DNA from: Lysobacterales bacterium
GTDB lineage: Bacteria > Pseudomonadota > Gammaproteobacteria > Xanthomonadales > Xanthomonadaceae
Direction of reading: 5' to 3'
DNA: 64,000 nt
Assembly (NCBI GenBank): GCA_016718605.1
Contig: JADKCY010000003.1
Span: 496,001 to 560,000 of the forward strand
In this document: one piece after another, positions 24,393 to 33,473 of the stretch
How positions within the stretch are numbered: position 1 is the first letter of the stretch
Layout: each line of letters opens with the position of its first letter
The notes under the pieces: generated by a model
The model's input: only the letters and a program-made list of their open reading frames with translations
The model's database searches: none
Told to the model about the DNA's origin: nothing
Translations under genes and position numbers: made by a program

Positions 24393-25643
24393 ATGTTTGC
24401 TTCCACGCTCAAGATCGAAGGCTACGACCCTGAACTGGCCGCCGCGATGGCCGCCGAGCGGCAGCGCCAGGAAGACCATGTCGAATTGATCGCCTCGGAA
24501 AATTACGCCAGCCCGCGCGTGCTGGAAGCCCAAGGCAGCGTGCTGACCAACAAGTACGCCGAAGGCTATCCCGGCAAGCGCTATTACGGCGGCTGCGAAT
24601 ATGTGGATATCGCCGAAAGACTGGCGATCTCGCGGGTAAAACAACTGTTCGGAGCCGACTACGCCAACGTGCAGCCGCATTCCGGCTCGCAGGCCAATGC
24701 CGCCGTGTATCTGGCCCTGCTGCAGCCCGGCGATACCATTCTCGGCATGTCGCTGGCGCACGGTGGTCATCTGACGCACGGAGCGAAGGTCAACTTCAGC
24801 GGCAAGATTTTCAACGCCGTGCAATATGGCGTGGATGAGAACGGCCTGCTCGACTACAACGCGATCCAACGTCTAGCACAGGAACATCAACCCAAGATGC
24901 TGGTCGGTGGTTTTTCGGCCTATTCGCAAAAGATCGACTGGGCGCGCATGGCCGAAATCGCCAAATCTGTCGGCGCGTATTTTTTCGTGGACATGGCGCA
25001 TGTCGCGGGTCTGGTCGCCGCTGGCGTGTACCCCAATCCGGTGCCGCATGCCGACGTGGTGACCTCGACCACGCATAAAACCCTGCGCGGTCCGCGCGGC
25101 GGCATCATTCTGGCCAAGGCCAACGAAGAACTGGAAAAGAAGTTCCAGTCGCTGGTGTTTCCCGGCACCCAAGGCGGTCCGTTGATGCACGTCATCGCCG
25201 CCAAGGCCGTTGCCTTCAAGGAAGCGCTCGAACCCGAGTTCGCGATCTACCAGCAACAAGTCGTCGTCAACGCCCAAGCCATGGCGAAGACCTTGATCGC
25301 GCGCGGTTACAAGATCGTGTCTGGCGGCACCGAAAACCACCTGATGCTGATCGACCTGATCGGTCGCGAGGTTAGTGGCAAGGATGCGGAGGCCGCACTG
25401 GGCAAAGCGCATATCACGGTCAACAAGAATTCCGTCCCGAACGATCCACGCTCGCCGTTTGTCACCTCGGGTCTGCGCATTGGCACGCCTGCCGTGACCA
25501 CGCGCGGCTATACCGAGGCTGAGTGTGTCGCTTTGGCGGGCTGGATTGCCGACATTCTCGATGCACCGAACGACGACACAGTGATTGCTCGCGTCCGTGA
25601 TGCAGTCACCGCGCAGTGTCGCCAGTTTCCGGTCTACGGCTGA
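24393..25643 (+). CDS. glyA: Serine hydroxymethyltransferase
   Basis: 416 residues from the ATG at 24393. The frame is open upstream, but that part overlaps the preceding gene and is unlike the family. Motifs: HVELIASENYASPRVLEAQG, NKYAEGYPGKRYYGGCEYVD, GAKVNFSG and the PLP lysine in VTSTTHKTLRGPRGG. It interconverts serine and glycine with tetrahydrofolate, the main source of one-carbon units. It heads a run of four close genes (glyA, nrdR, GNAT, ribD) also seen in related gammaproteobacteria. The upstream ribosome site is weak. Confidence 0.97.
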   Translation: MFASTLKIEGYDPELAAAMAAERQRQEDHVELIASENYASPRVLEAQGSVLTNKYAEGYPGKRYYGGCEYVDIAERLAISRVKQLFGADYANVQPHSGSQANAAVYLALLQPGDTILGMSLAHGGHLTHGAKVNFSGKIFNAVQYGVDENGLLDYNAIQRLAQEHQPKMLVGGFSAYSQKIDWARMAEIAKSVGAYFFVDMAHVAGLVAAGVYPNPVPHADVVTSTTHKTLRGPRGGIILAKANEELEKKFQSLVFPGTQGGPLMHVIAAKAVAFKEALEPEFAIYQQQVVVNAQAMAKTLIARGYKIVSGGTENHLMLIDLIGREVSGKDAEAALGKAHITVNKNSVPNDPRSPFVTSGLRIGTPAVTTRGYTEAECVALAGWIADILDAPNDDTVIARVRDAVTAQCRQFPVYG

Positions 25644-25673
25644 TCGCCGCTCACGAGGTTCTGCCGCGCTCGC

Positions 25674-26201
25674 ATGCATTGCCCCTTTTGCCAACATGAA
25701 GACACGCGCGTGATCGACTCCCGCGCCAGCGATGACGGTGCCAGCATCCGTCGGCGGCGCGAGTGCCCGGTCTGCGGCGAACGCTTCTCCACGGTCGAAA
25801 TGGCCGAGTTGCGACTGCCCTCCGTGATCAAGAGCGATGGTCGGCGCGAATTGTTCGACGAGCGCAAGCTGCGCTACAGCTTTGAGCGCGCTCTACAGAA
25901 GCGCCCGATCAGCGCACATCAGATTGACCTCGCCGTGCGTCAGGTGCAGAACGAACTGCGCCGGCATGGCGAGCGCGAAGTGGCCTCGCGACGGATTGGC
26001 GACTTCGTGATGGAGCAACTCAAGCGTCTCGACGAAGTCGCCTACGTGCGCTTCGCTTCGGTGTATCGCAGCTTTGAAGATGTGCAAGCCTTCCGCGAAG
26101 AAATCGAAAAACTCGAACGCGACTTGCCAGCCTCGCAAAGTCTGCCGCTGCCGCTCGAAGGTATCGAGACGCGCCCCACCCGTATCCGTCGTGGCGGCTG
26201 A
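25674..26201 (+). CDS. nrdR: Transcriptional repressor NrdR
   Basis: 175 residues, slightly longer than the E. coli protein (149). The N-terminal zinc ribbon has its four cysteines in MHCPFCQHEDTRVIDSR and RRRECPVCGERFSTVE. An ATP-cone follows (LPSVIKSDGRRELFDERKLRYSFERALQKRP). The protein senses ATP/dATP and represses ribonucleotide reductase genes through NrdR boxes. It starts 30 bases after glyA, a conserved linkage. Confidence 0.96.
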   Translation: MHCPFCQHEDTRVIDSRASDDGASIRRRRECPVCGERFSTVEMAELRLPSVIKSDGRRELFDERKLRYSFERALQKRPISAHQIDLAVRQVQNELRRHGEREVASRRIGDFVMEQLKRLDEVAYVRFASVYRSFEDVQAFREEIEKLERDLPASQSLPLPLEGIETRPTRIRRGG

Positions 26202-26207
26202 GACCAC

Positions 26208-26708
26208 ATGACGCTGCAGATCGTGCACGCGAGCGCGCAGCCGTGCTGTTTGCCCACGCTGGCCGAGTGGCATCATCGCGAATGGGCACACCTCTATGCG
26301 GATTGGACACCATCCGTCGCATTGGCTGAATTGCAATCCCACGTGGATGCGAACGCCAGCGTCGACACGACATGGCTGGCCCTGCACGACAACCACCTGT
26401 GCGGCTCGGTGAGCCTGATCCGCGAAGACGCGCCCGCGCTCAAACACCTCAACGGCCCATGGCTTGCCAGCTTGTGGGTGCATCCCGAACATCGTCGGCA
26501 TGGCCTTGGCGCACGCCTCGTCAAGCATGTCCTGCACCACGCGCAGCAACACGCACTGACCCAACTCCGATTGTTTACGGTTGACGGCGAGGCTTGGTAT
26601 CGCGCACTCGGATGGCAGTTCGAGCAGCGCGCCGACTTGAACGGTAGCCAGGTCGTCATCATGCGCTATCCGCCTGCTCTCGACAGCCCATCGACGGGTG
26701 CGCCGTGA
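26208..26708 (+). CDS. GNAT-family N-acetyltransferase
   Basis: 166 residues starting 6 bases after the nrdR stop. The core GNAT motif A is clear (LASLWVHPEHRRHGLGARLVKHVLHHA), with an upstream strand (NHLCGSVSLIREDAPAL) and the C-terminal part LRLFTVDGEAWYRALGWQF. It transfers an acetyl group from acetyl-CoA. The substrate cannot be told from sequence. The stop overlaps the ribD GTG start, so the two are translationally coupled. Confidence 0.88.
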   Translation: MTLQIVHASAQPCCLPTLAEWHHREWAHLYADWTPSVALAELQSHVDANASVDTTWLALHDNHLCGSVSLIREDAPALKHLNGPWLASLWVHPEHRRHGLGARLVKHVLHHAQQHALTQLRLFTVDGEAWYRALGWQFEQRADLNGSQVVIMRYPPALDSPSTGAP

Positions 26709-27808
26709 GCCTGTTCAGCGCTGACGATGATCGGCACATGCGGCACGCGTTGAGCCTTGCCGAACGCGGACTCACCACGACCCAGCCCAACCCACGCGTT
26801 GGCTGCGTGCTGGTACGCGAGGGCGTGGTGGTCGGCGAAGGCTGGCATCAGCGCGCCGGTGAAGCGCATGCGGAAATACACGCGTTGCGCATGGCAGGCG
26901 AGCGGGCCTTTGGCGCAACCGCCTTTGTCACGCTCGAGCCCTGCGGCCTGCACGGGCGCACACCGCCCTGCGCCGATGCCCTGATCCAGGCGGGTGTCGC
27001 CCGCGTGGTGATCGCCAGCGAAGACCGGTTCCAGCACGAAGGCGGCGCCATCGAGCGCATGCGTGCGGCGGGCATCCAGGTGCAACTCGGTCTGCTCCGC
27101 GACGCGGCACGCGAGCTGAATATCGGCTTCTTCAAACGCGTCGAAACGGGACGGCCGTTCGTCCGATTGAAGCTCGCCATGAGTCTGGACGGTCGCACTG
27201 CGCTGGCCTCTGGCGAATCCAAATGGATTACCGGCAAAGCTGCCCGCGCCGACGTGCAGCACTGGCGTGCACGCAGCTCCGCCATCGTCACCGGCATCGG
27301 CAGCGTACTGACCGATGACCCCGCGCTCACGGTGCGCCTGTCCGATCAGGCCTTCCAGCCGCCATTACGGGTCATCTTGGACTCGCACGTGCGATTGCCC
27401 GCCCACAGTCAGCTTGCCACTGACGGTCTGGCTCCCGTACTGCGTTGTCACGCTGAGCACGTCCCTGCGACGCCGCTCGGCGAGGTCGAGAATCTGGCGC
27501 TGCCCGCGCAGGGCGCGACCTCATCCCATGCTGGGCTGGATCTGCAGGCGTTGCTGAATGCACTGGCGCAACGTGGCTGCAACGAGATTCTGTTCGAGTG
27601 CGGCCCCACGCTGGCTGCTTCGGTGCTATCGCAAGGCTTGTGCGACGAACTGCTGCTCTACGTTGCACCCGTCTTTCTTGGCGATCAGGCTCGCCCGCTG
27701 TTGCTAGGACTCAATCCTTCGCAGCTCGCGAATGCACTGCGCATGGCGGTTGTGGAACATGTTGGCATGGGCGACGACATCCGACTGCGTTTGCGACCAC
27801 GCTGTTGA
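26705..27808 (+). CDS. ribD: Bifunctional riboflavin biosynthesis deaminase/reductase
   Basis: 367 residues from a GTG at 26705 overlapping the GNAT stop. Residues 1-145 are the deaminase domain, with zinc ligands in HAEIHALRMAG and FVTLEPCGLHGRTPPCADALI. Residues about 150-365 are the reductase domain (FVRLKLAMSLDGRTALASGES; ITGKAARADVQHWRARSSAIVTGIG; DDPALTVR). It converts the pyrimidinedione intermediate in two steps of riboflavin synthesis. The usual downstream ribE/ribBA/ribH genes are not here. No FMN riboswitch was seen. Confidence 0.96.
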   Translation: MSLFSADDDRHMRHALSLAERGLTTTQPNPRVGCVLVREGVVVGEGWHQRAGEAHAEIHALRMAGERAFGATAFVTLEPCGLHGRTPPCADALIQAGVARVVIASEDRFQHEGGAIERMRAAGIQVQLGLLRDAARELNIGFFKRVETGRPFVRLKLAMSLDGRTALASGESKWITGKAARADVQHWRARSSAIVTGIGSVLTDDPALTVRLSDQAFQPPLRVILDSHVRLPAHSQLATDGLAPVLRCHAEHVPATPLGEVENLALPAQGATSSHAGLDLQALLNALAQRGCNEILFECGPTLAASVLSQGLCDELLLYVAPVFLGDQARPLLLGLNPSQLANALRMAVVEHVGMGDDIRLRLRPRC

Positions 27809-27941
27809 GGCGGGACCGATCCGCTGCCGAGCAGCTTTGGCGCGTCCGGAATCAACTTTGCGCGCCGTTCCTGCCTCTGTGTCCGAGCGGACACCGTCCC
27901 AATCTGCTAGATTTCGCGCCGCATCTCTCTGGAGCTCACCC

Positions 27942-28904
27942 ATGAAACACCTCGTCAAACTGGCCGTCAGCGCTCTGTTCGCGGCCTCGCTGGTTGCTTG
28001 TTCTTCCTCCGAAGCCCCGCAAGACCCAGCCAAAGCCACCCAAGATCCCGCCGGTGCGATCAGCGCCAGCGCACAAGCCCTGAAGACCGGTGACATTCTG
28101 CAGACCGTCCGTCTGGTGCTCCCGGAAGACAAGTTCGCCGAAGCCAAAGCCAAGTATGAGGAAGGCCTGAAAGCCAATCCCCCCAGCGATGAAGACAAGG
28201 CCCAGTTTGCCGAAGCCATCGCCAAGTTCACGGCGGATGGCGCCGAAGATGCTCTGATGGCCGAACTCGAACCGCAACTGGCCATGTTTGACACCCAATA
28301 CGCTGCGCAAATGCCGATGATGATCGGCATGGGCCGTGGGTTTGCCGCGCAGGCGATTCAGCAGGACGCGACCTTGACCGCTGAGCAAAAGACCGAAGCC
28401 ACTGCCGCCATCGATGCGCTCGGCAACTGGTTGAGTGGCGTCAAGCTGTCGGATCGTGCTCTGGTGCGTCAGGCTGTCGGTGAAGCGGTCGCCACCGCCC
28501 GCGCACTGAAAATGAGCTCACTGGACGAGCTGCAGACGATGTCTTTTGAAGACATGCTGGGCAAGGCGGGCGTGGCCTTCAACGGCCTCAAGAAGATCTT
28601 CAAGGTCTACGGTTTCGATCTGGATGCGACCCTCGACAGCATGAAAACCGAGATCGTCTCGCAGGAAGGCGATACCGCCAAAGTCAAGGTCAGCTATACC
28701 CTGTTCGGCCAGAACCTGAGCAGCCAGTCCGAGATGATGAAGGTGGGCGAGCGCTGGTACAGCAAGGATTCGATGGGCAAGATTGCCGAAGCCTTCAACC
28801 CGGCACCGGCGGCTGAAGAAGTCGTCATTGACGAGGAAGAAGTCATTGATGAAACCGTCGATGGCGAAGAAGATGCAGTGACCGAAGAAGCGGCCAGCGA
28901 GTAA
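27942..28904 (+). CDS. Lipoprotein with acidic C-terminal tail, unknown function
   Basis: 320 residues from the ATG at 27942 with GGAGCTC upstream. Residues 1-21 are a lipoprotein signal with lipobox LVAC-S. The mature part is helical and lysine/glutamate-rich (LVLPEDKFAEAKAKYEEGLKA) with a hydrophobic methionine-rich stretch (QMPMMIGMGRGFA). The last 35 residues are highly acidic (VVIDEEEVIDETVDGEEDAV). No family is recognised. Single gene closed by a terminator at 28969. Confidence 0.8.
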   Translation: MKHLVKLAVSALFAASLVACSSSEAPQDPAKATQDPAGAISASAQALKTGDILQTVRLVLPEDKFAEAKAKYEEGLKANPPSDEDKAQFAEAIAKFTADGAEDALMAELEPQLAMFDTQYAAQMPMMIGMGRGFAAQAIQQDATLTAEQKTEATAAIDALGNWLSGVKLSDRALVRQAVGEAVATARALKMSSLDELQTMSFEDMLGKAGVAFNGLKKIFKVYGFDLDATLDSMKTEIVSQEGDTAKVKVSYTLFGQNLSSQSEMMKVGERWYSKDSMGKIAEAFNPAPAAEEVVIDEEEVIDETVDGEEDAVTEEAASE

Positions 28905-28968
28905 GCGCGCACCAGCGATGCGTCGATAACGTCGATGCATCGCAAGGCGCATTCGTCAGCGCACATGG

Positions 28969-29003
28969 ACAACGCCCGGCCTTGGCTGGGCGTTGTACTT
29001 TTT
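28969..29003 (+). terminator. Rho-independent terminator
   Basis: GC-rich stem ACAACGCCC ... GGGCGTTGT followed by ACTTTTT, 64 bases after the lipoprotein gene stop. Confidence 0.85.
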
Positions 29004-29044
29004 GCACCTCACACCACAGCCTGCCCTGCAGCGATAATGACCGC

Positions 29045-31558
29045 ATGAACAACTCGTCCGTGAATCGCACAAGTCATGCCCCGTGGTGGCAACGTTTGTT
29101 GGGGCGCTGGATGCGGCCTTGGGTGAGCTTGCGACAGCAATTGCCGCTTCCCGAGCATCGTCCGATCCGCAACGACCAGCCAGTGTGCTACGTGCTGGAG
29201 CGCTATGGTGTATCCAATACGCTGATCCTCAACCGCGCTTGTGAGGAGTCCGGACTGCCAGCGCCTTGGGCCGTTCTCGAGCCCAACGACCTGCTGGGCA
29301 ATGGTCGCGCCATGCTGGCATTGTCGCGGCGACACGGAACCTTCCGCGAACGTCCACGCAATCGCACGCATTCTGTGGGTATTGCACGACTGATCGCCGC
29401 CGCCGTGGCCGACCCCGATCTCGATGTGCAGATAGTGCCAGTCTCAATTTTTGTGGGTCGCGCGCCCAATCGCCAGAGTGGTTGGTTCCGCGTGCTGTTT
29501 TCGGAAAACTGGGCGATGGTCGGGCGTTTCAGGCGCTTCCTGTCGGTCCTGCTGAATGGCCGCGATACCCTGATCCAGTTTGCATCGCCCGTGTCGCTGC
29601 GCGAAGTGGTCGCCGAAGGGTTGCCCACCGAACGTGCCGTGCGCAAATTGTCGCGCGTGCTGCGGGCGCATTTCCGGCGTATCCGTACCGCCATCATTGG
29701 ACCTGATCTCTCGCATCGACGCACACTGGTGGATAGCGTATTAGCGGCTCCGATGGTGCAAACGGCCATCAACGATCTGGCCCGCAAAGAGAAACTCAGC
29801 GTCGCCCAGGCCACCGGTCGGGCACGCACTTATGCGCTGGAAATTGCCGCCGATTATTCGCATCCTGCCGTGCGCTCTGCCTCGTTCCTGCTGACCTGGG
29901 TGTGGAACAAGTTGTACGACGGCGTCACCGTGCATCACTTCGATTCGCTGAAGCAGGTTGCACCGGGGCACGAGGTGATCTACGTGCCCAGCCACCGCAG
30001 CCATATCGACTATCTCCTGCTGTCCTATCTGCTTTACGTCAACGGCATCGTGCCTCCGCATATCGCTGCGGGCGTCAACCTCAATCTGCCGGTGGTCGGT
30101 CCTATCCTGCGACGCGGCGGCGCGTTTTTCCTGCGTCGCAGCTTCAAATCCAATGCGTTGTATTCGGCGGTCTTCAGCGAGTATGTCGCGCGCTTGATCA
30201 GCCAGGGCGTTTCCATCGAGTACTTCATCGAAGGCGGTCGCTCGCGCACCGGCCGACTGCTGGAACCGAAGGCGGGCATGCTGTCCATGACCCTGCGTGC
30301 CTTCCTGCGCCAACCCCGCACACCGGTCGTGTTTCAACCGGTCTATATCGGCTATGAACAGGTGATGGAGGGCAAGAGCTATCTCGCCGAACTTTCCGGC
30401 GCACCGAAAAAGAAGGAATCGCTGCTGGGTTTGCTGGGCGCGTTCCGCAAGCTCCGCCACAACTACGGCAAGGTTGCGGTCAATTTCGGCGAGCCGATTT
30501 TCCTGCAGGAAATCCTGGATCGACACGACCCCGATTGGCGCCGATTCGAAACCCAGCTCGAAGAAAAGCCCAATTGGATCAACGCGGCGGTGGACGATCT
30601 AGCGGTCGGAATCCAGCGCGCCATCAATCAGGCCGCGGACATCAATCCGATCAATTTACTGGCCCTTTGCCTGCTTTCGACACCGAAGCACGCCATGGCC
30701 GAATGCGATCTGCGCGCCAGTCTGGAGCTGATGAAATCGTTGATGGAAGGTTTGCCCTACTCCGGGCGCGTGACCATCACCGCACTGAGTCCCGACGAGA
30801 TCATCGCGCACGGCGAACAGGCCGGTGTTCTGCTGCGCACCCGCCATCCGCTCGGCGATGTACTGGGTTACGGCAGTGAGCAAGCGGTGCTGCAAAGCTA
30901 CTACCGCAACAACGTCGTGCATCTGTTTGCCGCGGCATCCTGGGTCGCCTGCTGCTTCCAGAACAACCGTCGCTTGAGCCGCGCCGCCGTTGAGAAACTT
31001 GGTCGCGGACTGTATGCGTTCGTCCAATCCGAGCTGTTTCTGCCTTGGGATGCGGATGAATTTGCCGCACGCATTCAGGCCACCATCGAACTTCTGATCG
31101 CCCGCGGCCTGTTCACGTATGACGCCGAGACCGGCATGCTGCAGCGCGGGCCTGGGCAAACCGATGAAGTGTTCCAGTTGCGCGTGATTGCGCACAGCCT
31201 GCAACAAGCCTTCGAACGCTATTACATCGCCATCGCGATTCTGGTGAAAAATGGCAGCGGTGTGCTGGGCAGCGGTGAACTGGAGAATCTCTGCCAACTC
31301 ACCGCGCAACGGCTGTCGTTGCTCTACTCGCAAGCCGCACCGGAGTTCTTCGACCGCAGCCTGTTCCGCGGCTTCATCAGCAAGCTGCGCCAGATGGGCA
31401 TCGTTCGATTGGACGCAAACAGCAAGCTGGCCTTCGACGAGGCATTGGAAAGCTGGGCCAAAGATGCGCGCCTGATTCTGTCGCGCGAACTGCGCCATTC
31501 GATCCTGAAAATCACCCCCGAGATTGCGGGATCAGTCGCCAACGATTCCGCGAGCTGA
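29045..31558 (+). CDS. plsB: Glycerol-3-phosphate 1-O-acyltransferase
   Basis: 837 residues from the ATG at 29045, close to the length of E. coli PlsB (807). The acyltransferase motifs are in order: HX4D block VPSHRSHIDYLLLSYLLY, GAFFLRRSFKSN, the glycerol-phosphate-binding FIEGGRSRTGR, and VFQPVYIGYEQVMEG. It attaches the first acyl chain to sn-glycerol-3-phosphate at the inner membrane, opening phospholipid synthesis. It stands alone between the terminator at 28969 and the convergent transporter gene. Confidence 0.96.
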   Translation: MNNSSVNRTSHAPWWQRLLGRWMRPWVSLRQQLPLPEHRPIRNDQPVCYVLERYGVSNTLILNRACEESGLPAPWAVLEPNDLLGNGRAMLALSRRHGTFRERPRNRTHSVGIARLIAAAVADPDLDVQIVPVSIFVGRAPNRQSGWFRVLFSENWAMVGRFRRFLSVLLNGRDTLIQFASPVSLREVVAEGLPTERAVRKLSRVLRAHFRRIRTAIIGPDLSHRRTLVDSVLAAPMVQTAINDLARKEKLSVAQATGRARTYALEIAADYSHPAVRSASFLLTWVWNKLYDGVTVHHFDSLKQVAPGHEVIYVPSHRSHIDYLLLSYLLYVNGIVPPHIAAGVNLNLPVVGPILRRGGAFFLRRSFKSNALYSAVFSEYVARLISQGVSIEYFIEGGRSRTGRLLEPKAGMLSMTLRAFLRQPRTPVVFQPVYIGYEQVMEGKSYLAELSGAPKKKESLLGLLGAFRKLRHNYGKVAVNFGEPIFLQEILDRHDPDWRRFETQLEEKPNWINAAVDDLAVGIQRAINQAADINPINLLALCLLSTPKHAMAECDLRASLELMKSLMEGLPYSGRVTITALSPDEIIAHGEQAGVLLRTRHPLGDVLGYGSEQAVLQSYYRNNVVHLFAAASWVACCFQNNRRLSRAAVEKLGRGLYAFVQSELFLPWDADEFAARIQATIELLIARGLFTYDAETGMLQRGPGQTDEVFQLRVIAHSLQQAFERYYIAIAILVKNGSGVLGSGELENLCQLTAQRLSLLYSQAAPEFFDRSLFRGFISKLRQMGIVRLDANSKLAFDEALESWAKDARLILSRELRHSILKITPEIAGSVANDSAS

Positions 31559-31590
31559 GCCCCCATCCACCGCAGCAGCCTGACGGTCGT

Positions 31591-32682
31591 TCAGGGCTTC
31601 GCGCCATTCAATCGCGGCAGGAAGGTCGATGCGCCCTTGGGACCATCGATCAGGCGGTCGGCAATGCCGCCACCCAGCCACATGCCGATCAGTGCAACCC
31701 ACGCGGTCAAAGCGAAAACCGAACCACCAGTGATGCCTGCGCCGACTGCACAACCACCCGCCATCATCGAACCGAAGCCCATCAATACGGCACCGATCAC
31801 ATAACGCGGCACGCTGTAGCCCGGACCAAACGTCTCGACATGCCACTCCTTGCCGATCAGCGCGCCAATCAGCGAGCCAAGGAACACGCCCGGCAGCAAA
31901 CCGAGTGCAAATGTCCAAGGGCCATCGGGTTCGACCAACACCCGCATCAGCCAGTCGGATGAGGGGCCACTGAAGGTGATGCCCTGAATCTGCACCGGCT
32001 CGAACGAGTTGTTCATGATGCTGTAGGTCGCCCACCACGCCAGCGCAACCATCAGTCCGGCGCCGATGGCACTCGCCCATTGCCAGACGCTACCCACCGC
32101 GCGATAAGCGTAGAAGAGTGCGGCAAGACCCCAAACCAGCCCGAACGCCAGTCCACCCCAGTGGCCCACGCCGAGGATCGCCAGCAGGTCACGAGAACCA
32201 CCACCTTCCACGGTCCACCATCCCGCGATCGTTTCGCGCAAGGGCACCAGAACGCCTTGACTGGCCGCTTGGGCCGCCACGGAAAACACCAACCCCGCCA
32301 GCAGTGCGCGCAGATTTCCGTTTGCCGACAGAATCAACAGACGGCTGGCGCAACCCCGTGTAAGCACCATACCGATGCCAAACATCAAGCCGCCCACGAG
32401 TGCCCCGGACATACTGCCGCGCGCGGCCAATTGACGCGCCGTGCTCACATCGAGCCAGTCGAGCAAGATCATTGCCTGAATTGCAACCACCGCACTGGCA
32501 AACGACAGCAACCACACCGCCAACTTGTCACCAAAGTGGCCGTGCCAGAACGCAACCACGGCACCGCGCAGGCAGAACTTGGATCGCTGGCCAAAGAAAC
32601 CAAACCCCAAGCCGACCACGGCACCTGTCATGGCCAGCACCGAAGGTTCACCCCAACGATCAATCCAAGCCGTCCAGTCCAT
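31591..32682 (-). CDS. YeeE/YedE-family transporter (TsuA-like)
   Basis: 363-residue polytopic membrane protein with about nine or ten hydrophobic helices. It shows the conserved cysteine-bearing motifs of the family: GQRSKFCLRGA, GMVLTRGCASRLL and AGGCAVGAGITGGS. In the thiosulfate transporter TsuA/YeeE such cysteines line the substrate path. Uptake of thiosulfate or another sulfur compound is therefore likely. No TusA-like partner is encoded adjacent. Convergent with plsB. Confidence 0.85.
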   Translation of the reverse strand: MDWTAWIDRWGEPSVLAMTGAVVGLGFGFFGQRSKFCLRGAVVAFWHGHFGDKLAVWLLSFASAVVAIQAMILLDWLDVSTARQLAARGSMSGALVGGLMFGIGMVLTRGCASRLLILSANGNLRALLAGLVFSVAAQAASQGVLVPLRETIAGWWTVEGGGSRDLLAILGVGHWGGLAFGLVWGLAALFYAYRAVGSVWQWASAIGAGLMVALAWWATYSIMNNSFEPVQIQGITFSGPSSDWLMRVLVEPDGPWTFALGLLPGVFLGSLIGALIGKEWHVETFGPGYSVPRYVIGAVLMGFGSMMAGGCAVGAGITGGSVFALTAWVALIGMWLGGGIADRLIDGPKGASTFLPRLNGAKP

Positions 32683-32908
32683 CTGTCACCTCGGCGTCAT
32701 GCAGGACTGTATTCCAGCACGCCAGCAGCCCAAGCGCTTGATTCTGCGCAATTGGCGCCAACCTCATTGGGCGCTTGAGCACGCCAACACCGACGTTGCG
32801 GGCGGCATCCCGTTGACCTGCGACGTTGGACGCCGCGCGGAGATCATCAAACGTACGCCGGCGACGCGGGTAGCACGCACCGGTGCTGTCTGGCGCCGAT
32901 GCAGTGAC

Positions 32909-33247
32909 TCAGGACTTCAGTCGATTCAACGCAGCCAGCAATTCCACTTCATCCAGCAGATTCAGGGCTTGCAACCCGGCGCGCAGCAGTTCGCTTTTTT
33001 TCGCCACGCGGCCTTGGGTTTTGGCGCGCTCCTTCAGTTTGGCAATCAAGGCGAAATCGTGCTCCGGCATGGCGAAACGGTCCTTGATTTTGCGGACCTT
33101 GGCCTTGCGGACTTTGGCGACGGGCTTGGTGACCGCCTTCTTTTTGACCGCAACAGGCGCGACGGTCGGCTTCTTTTTGACCTTGCTGGCAACCTTCTTG
33201 GTTGCCACGGGCTTTCTTGATGATTCTGCGGTTGGGGACTTCGACAC
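32909..33247 (-). CDS. Lysine-rich small basic protein
   Basis: 112 residues. Residues 1-55 consist largely of Lys, Ala, Val and Pro (KKVASKVKKKPTVAPVAVK), like the tails of bacterial histone H1-like proteins. Residues 56-112 form a helical domain (IKDRFAMPEHDFALIAKLK; KSELLRAGLQALNLL) resembling a small DNA- or RNA-associated module. It may be nucleoid- or ribosome-associated, but no named family is recognised with certainty. Confidence 0.7.
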   Translation of the reverse strand: MSKSPTAESSRKPVATKKVASKVKKKPTVAPVAVKKKAVTKPVAKVRKAKVRKIKDRFAMPEHDFALIAKLKERAKTQGRVAKKSELLRAGLQALNLLDEVELLAALNRLKS

Positions 33248-33473
33248 GAATAACCTCGAGGCATAGGCATAGCACTAGGACTTTAGCGGGCCCGCGCGGC
33301 CGATGGATCACAGGAATATGACAATTTAATGAAATCTCGGACGCGAGTTTTGCCGCAGGCCCTGTCTTACCCTCCTGAAGTGAGGCGAATGGATAGCCCG
33401 CGACCCGCGGATGTTCGGATTCGGCGGAATAGTGCGTATGTAGGGCTATCCCCACCCATTGGAGTATCCGTCG

